This document shows positions 35,780 through 38,801 of a stretch of DNA of 38,801 bases, piece after piece. Under the pieces are notes generated by a model that did no database searches, was not told the origin of the DNA, and worked only from the letters and a program-made list of their open reading frames with translations. Numbering within the stretch: the stretch's first letter is position 1; the number at the start of each line of letters is the position of its first letter. The stretch spans positions 1-38,801 of the forward strand of contig NW_025955328.1 of assembly GCF_022376445.1 (NCBI RefSeq). The letters run 5' to 3'. The position numbers and the translations under genes are program-made. The stretch comes from Fomitopsis serialis. Its lineage: Eukaryota > Basidiomycota > Agaricomycetes > Polyporales > Fomitopsidaceae.

Positions 35780-37505
35780 AAGGGATATTTGGACCATTGC
35801 AGCAAGCATCTTCCAGCTCATCCTCAGTGCCAAGATGCTTGTGCTTGCATGCCAGCTGGGCAATGTCATCCCATTGCTCATTGACAACATCCATCTCCTG
35901 GAAGAGGGGAGGGGTTCATGATAGCCTCCTTGGACACCACCTCCTGCTTGGTGTTGAGCCAACAAATTGACAACCAGGTGTTCGGTGGTGGTGCCTCTTG
36001 CACCCAACCTGATTGCCTTGAAGAATTGACTGATATGGGATTCAAAGCATACATCTTCTTCTGTGCATAAGTCTTCATCTTTTGGATGGAGCAGGAGTTC
36101 ATTGTAAGCTTACAACTCCTCAACTTGTTTGTCTATTGCAGTATCATAAATTCATGTGGGTGCAGCCACCACCTTCTCCTTGTTGTCTGGTAGGGTCAAC
36201 ACGCATGGATAGCTTCACTTTGTAGCCATCCTTGACCTTCTTCAAGAAGTCATTGACCTGGTTCCTGACCTGCCCTTCGTACACATCAAGAATAGGCTTG
36301 TCACCAACAGTCAGTACATAGATTCTTGCTTAGCAGAAGACAGTTGCTTATGATTGTAAAGCCCTTGGCAACCCACACCTCTATGGGCCACCACTTACTC
36401 ACGCCAAGCTTGAACATTGCTAGCTCCGAGTATGGGATATAGAATCACCAAACTTGAGCAGCACCAAAGAATACGGTGTCATGCTCTGTGACCCATGGAC
36501 CTGTGTCCGAGATCGATCCATTGTTGGTCTCCAACCATGGTGGGGTACTGCTCCCTGCTGATGTGGAGGTTTGCATCAGTATAGTGATGTGTGCCTGGCA
36601 GCACCCATTTTAACTTCGTCTTTGTGCCAGAGTCAATGGGGATCAGCTTGTTGATATTGAAGCATGTGAGGGCTACAAAGGGGGGGGACACTTTCCCACT
36701 GCTACTGGTGTGCGGAACCTCACTATTTTTCACTAGTCCATCCCCCAGTTCCACAAGCTGTTCAATAGCATGAGCAAACATGTCAAATCACAATGGGCAG
36801 TTCAAACATACCTTAGGAAGCACACTGTCCTTTCCCTTGCTGTCATAGAGCCCCTGCAACTTGGATGGTTTGTTCACCTGGGTGATGTACACCTTCTTGC
36901 CAACTGAGCATGCCTTGACCAGATCCACAATCTTCTTTGTATCACTTGTTCCATCAATTGATGCATACTCCACATGTTTGTCTGAGAGATCCAGCACAGT
37001 CTTCAAGACACCAGGAGGCAATGTATCCACCTGTCAGTGTAGGACTTCCTCTCTGCAGCAATCATGTGGGTGGGGCCCATCATTGTTGATGTCTTGTGCT
37101 TGCTGCCATAACAAAATATGTGATTGCTAAAGTCAATAGGATCTCCACATAGACAAGGATATATACTCACTGGAATTGATTCAGAGTGTCATGATCCACG
37201 AGCCACTGCTGCAACACCTTCCAATTGTCCAGTGTGAAACTAGCAATCTTCTGAGCATGCTGCATGCAGAGGTCAGTCACTGCCACTGGAATATGAAAGA
37301 CACAGAAACACTTACAATCTCCCCAGAGACGTGTGGGAGATCTTGGTACTTGTCTCCAAAGGCCTTCTGAATAAACTTGAGGTACTTGTCTTTGTTGTCA
37401 GGCTCATTGATGGCTAGCGTGTAGTGAGGCGGGTTGGCGGATCATATACACATAGTCACGCTTACCTGCCTCAGCAGAGTCAGACTTGCCTACAACAATC
37501 TGCAT
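35780..37505 (-). pseudogene. Multi-exon gene or pseudogene of unknown function
   Basis: Read on the minus strand from ATG 37505-37503, splice joins keep the frame: exon 37505-37466; intron 37465-37414; exon 37413-37316; intron 37315-37260; exon 37259-37171; intron 37170-37103; exon 37102-36812; intron 36811-36758; exon from 36757. The introns are 52-68 bp, GT..AG. Recognisable-looking peptides: DKYLKFIQKAFGDKYQDLPH, LDNWKVLQQWLVDHDTLN, KHVEYASIDGTSDTKKIVDL and NINKLIPIDSGTKTKLKW. A -1 shift near 37033 and another near 36535 break it. Further downstream frames (YSELAMFKLGVSKWWP about 36410; LVVNLLAQHQAGGG about 35950) appear to continue the protein. No family recognised. Confidence 0.55.
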
Positions 37506-37603
37506 GATCTCTGCCTCTGTTATACTGATTATTAGATGCCAGTGTTGCATATTACAATACACATATGTTTTTGATACCTACCCTGTTCAGTGGCATTAGG
37601 TTA
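37506..37603. other. Spacer upstream of the minus-strand gene
   Basis: No gene; it would contain the promoter and perhaps upstream exons of the minus-strand gene. Confidence 0.4.
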
Positions 37604-37606
37604 TGA

Positions 37607-37830
37607 TCCCTCAGGTATGAAGGTATCATTGTTATGATGGACAGGCCTGAAATGCTTCCAGTGGTGCCTGATGCGGCAGTTTTTTCCCACAGGTACAGTC
37701 ATTTGCAGGGGCTTACCATGTATAGTTAACATTTGTTATGATCAGTTAGCACTGCAAACTGTTACTGGCAAGTCACATCCTCTGTGACATGGGGTCATAT
37801 GATACTGAAACAGTGGTCCAATATGTACAA
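37607..37830. repeat. Diverged arm of the inverted-repeat family
   Basis: ATCCCTCAGGTATGAAGG and ATCATTGTTATGATGGAC match the arm start at 21278. The match then fades through TTTTTTCCCACAG and GTCATTTGCAG. An older copy. Confidence 0.7.
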
Positions 37831-38801
37831 TATGTTCATTCTGAGGCTAAATTACCTCCTTGCATGCTCAGATAAATCACATAACTCCCCAGGAAACATT
37901 GAAGTTCTAATGGATCACATATGAGCAGTCATTGTGCTCACCAAAAGCTATAGATGCATCATGCAACATGGGTATCATACTTCTATATCTGACTACCATC
38001 AAGGGGTCATGCTGGGTACAAAAGATCAGTGTTGTTGATCACAAAACTCTTATTTTTAATTATTCCTGCTCTCCATTGAACATTCCTAGTGATGCCAGTG
38101 ACAGCTCCATGAGGGCATGATATGGGCAATTTCAGCAGTATCATAGCTTGAGAAATCTGTGTATGTGTTCATTTGCTAGTAATGTGAGCTCCTTGGTTGA
38201 ATTGTGAGGTGCCCACATCAACTGCCCACCTAACAGATTTAGCAGAATATTGTTACATATATATGTTGACAGTCACATGCTATGGAATCACATCAGGCTG
38301 AGGGATGATGAGAGTAATGTGCATGAGCATTTCAGTATACTGTATCAAGAAGGTTGCAAGATATATGTGACTTACTAATTTTCACAGCATGAGCCACAGG
38401 TTATGAAGAGGTATCATGAGTGCACCAGTTGACTTGAACAGACTCTAACATTGGAAAGTCTAGGCCAAGGTGGTATAGATTTGGATCACTGTCATTATTG
38501 GGTTAAATAAACACTCCCTATGCATCTTCCCTGATATGAGTGTCCTGCTATGCAAGTAGTATCATTGTTCAGTGATTTGAGAGAGTACATAATATTTCAG
38601 ACATGGTGAACCAGGACAGCTTAGCTACAGTTGGGAAAGAACAAGTAACATGTGCAGTCATACATATCAGGCTGTATGTGCACTACAGATGAGAATCTCT
38701 AGGATACCCAACATTCAGGATTCAATGCTCTTGTGTCTTGTGTTACTGCAATGAGGATGATGAATTGAGCACTATGACTAATATAATATTGCCTATGAAT
38801 T
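37831..38801. other. CpG-poor DNA to the window end, no gene recognised
   Basis: Short frames only. The last 110 bases (about 38690-38801) are the inverted match of about 23955-24085, part of a repeat that runs off the window. Confidence 0.5.

Overview
The window reads as repeat-rich nuclear DNA of a mushroom-type basidiomycete (Agaricomycete). I infer this from short introns of about 50-85 bp with GT..AG ends, a hAT transposase with many introns, and a chromodomain Ty3/gypsy polyprotein of the type I associate with that group. No rRNA, tRNA or CRISPR array was seen.

Left part (587-17634): one very large (17.0 kb) chromovirus-type LTR retrotransposon. Its LTRs are nearly identical (569 and 571 bp, ends TGTTA..TAACA) and a 5-bp target duplication, ATGTA, flanks it. 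In order it holds a candidate primer site, a broken 5' gag region, gag with a glycine tract and a CCHC knuckle, protease, reverse transcriptase, RNase H, integrase and chromodomain. A long third ORF of unknown function follows, whose stop codon lies inside the 3' LTR. Pol is broken by several single-base shifts, and the first integrase catalytic Asp reads Asn. A family of short hairpins with a bulged C recurs in gag, the pol linker and ORF3. Their outer arms differ in sequence but stay complementary.

Nested inside ORF3 is a complete 3807-bp hAT transposon (12163-15969, 8-bp duplication GCGAGGAC). Its ten-exon transposase gene can be read without any lesion. A 1.9-kb non-coding relative with matching ends sits at 25515-27414.

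Right part (17640-38801) and the left flank (1-581): sequence strongly depleted of CpG, made of old repeats. It contains a decayed second gypsy integrase, a 1.2-kb element with 296-bp inverted arms, a second copy lacking exactly one arm, older relatives of it, a solo LTR with target duplication, and several dispersed duplicate blocks. Two multi-exon genes can be followed there: a BAH-PHD-like gene on the plus strand (30234-31330), and an unrecognised minus-strand gene or pseudogene (about 35.8-37.5 kb).

The region looks like methylated, aged heterochromatin that recently received the retrotransposon and then the hAT element. The CpG contrast separates young insertions from old ones.
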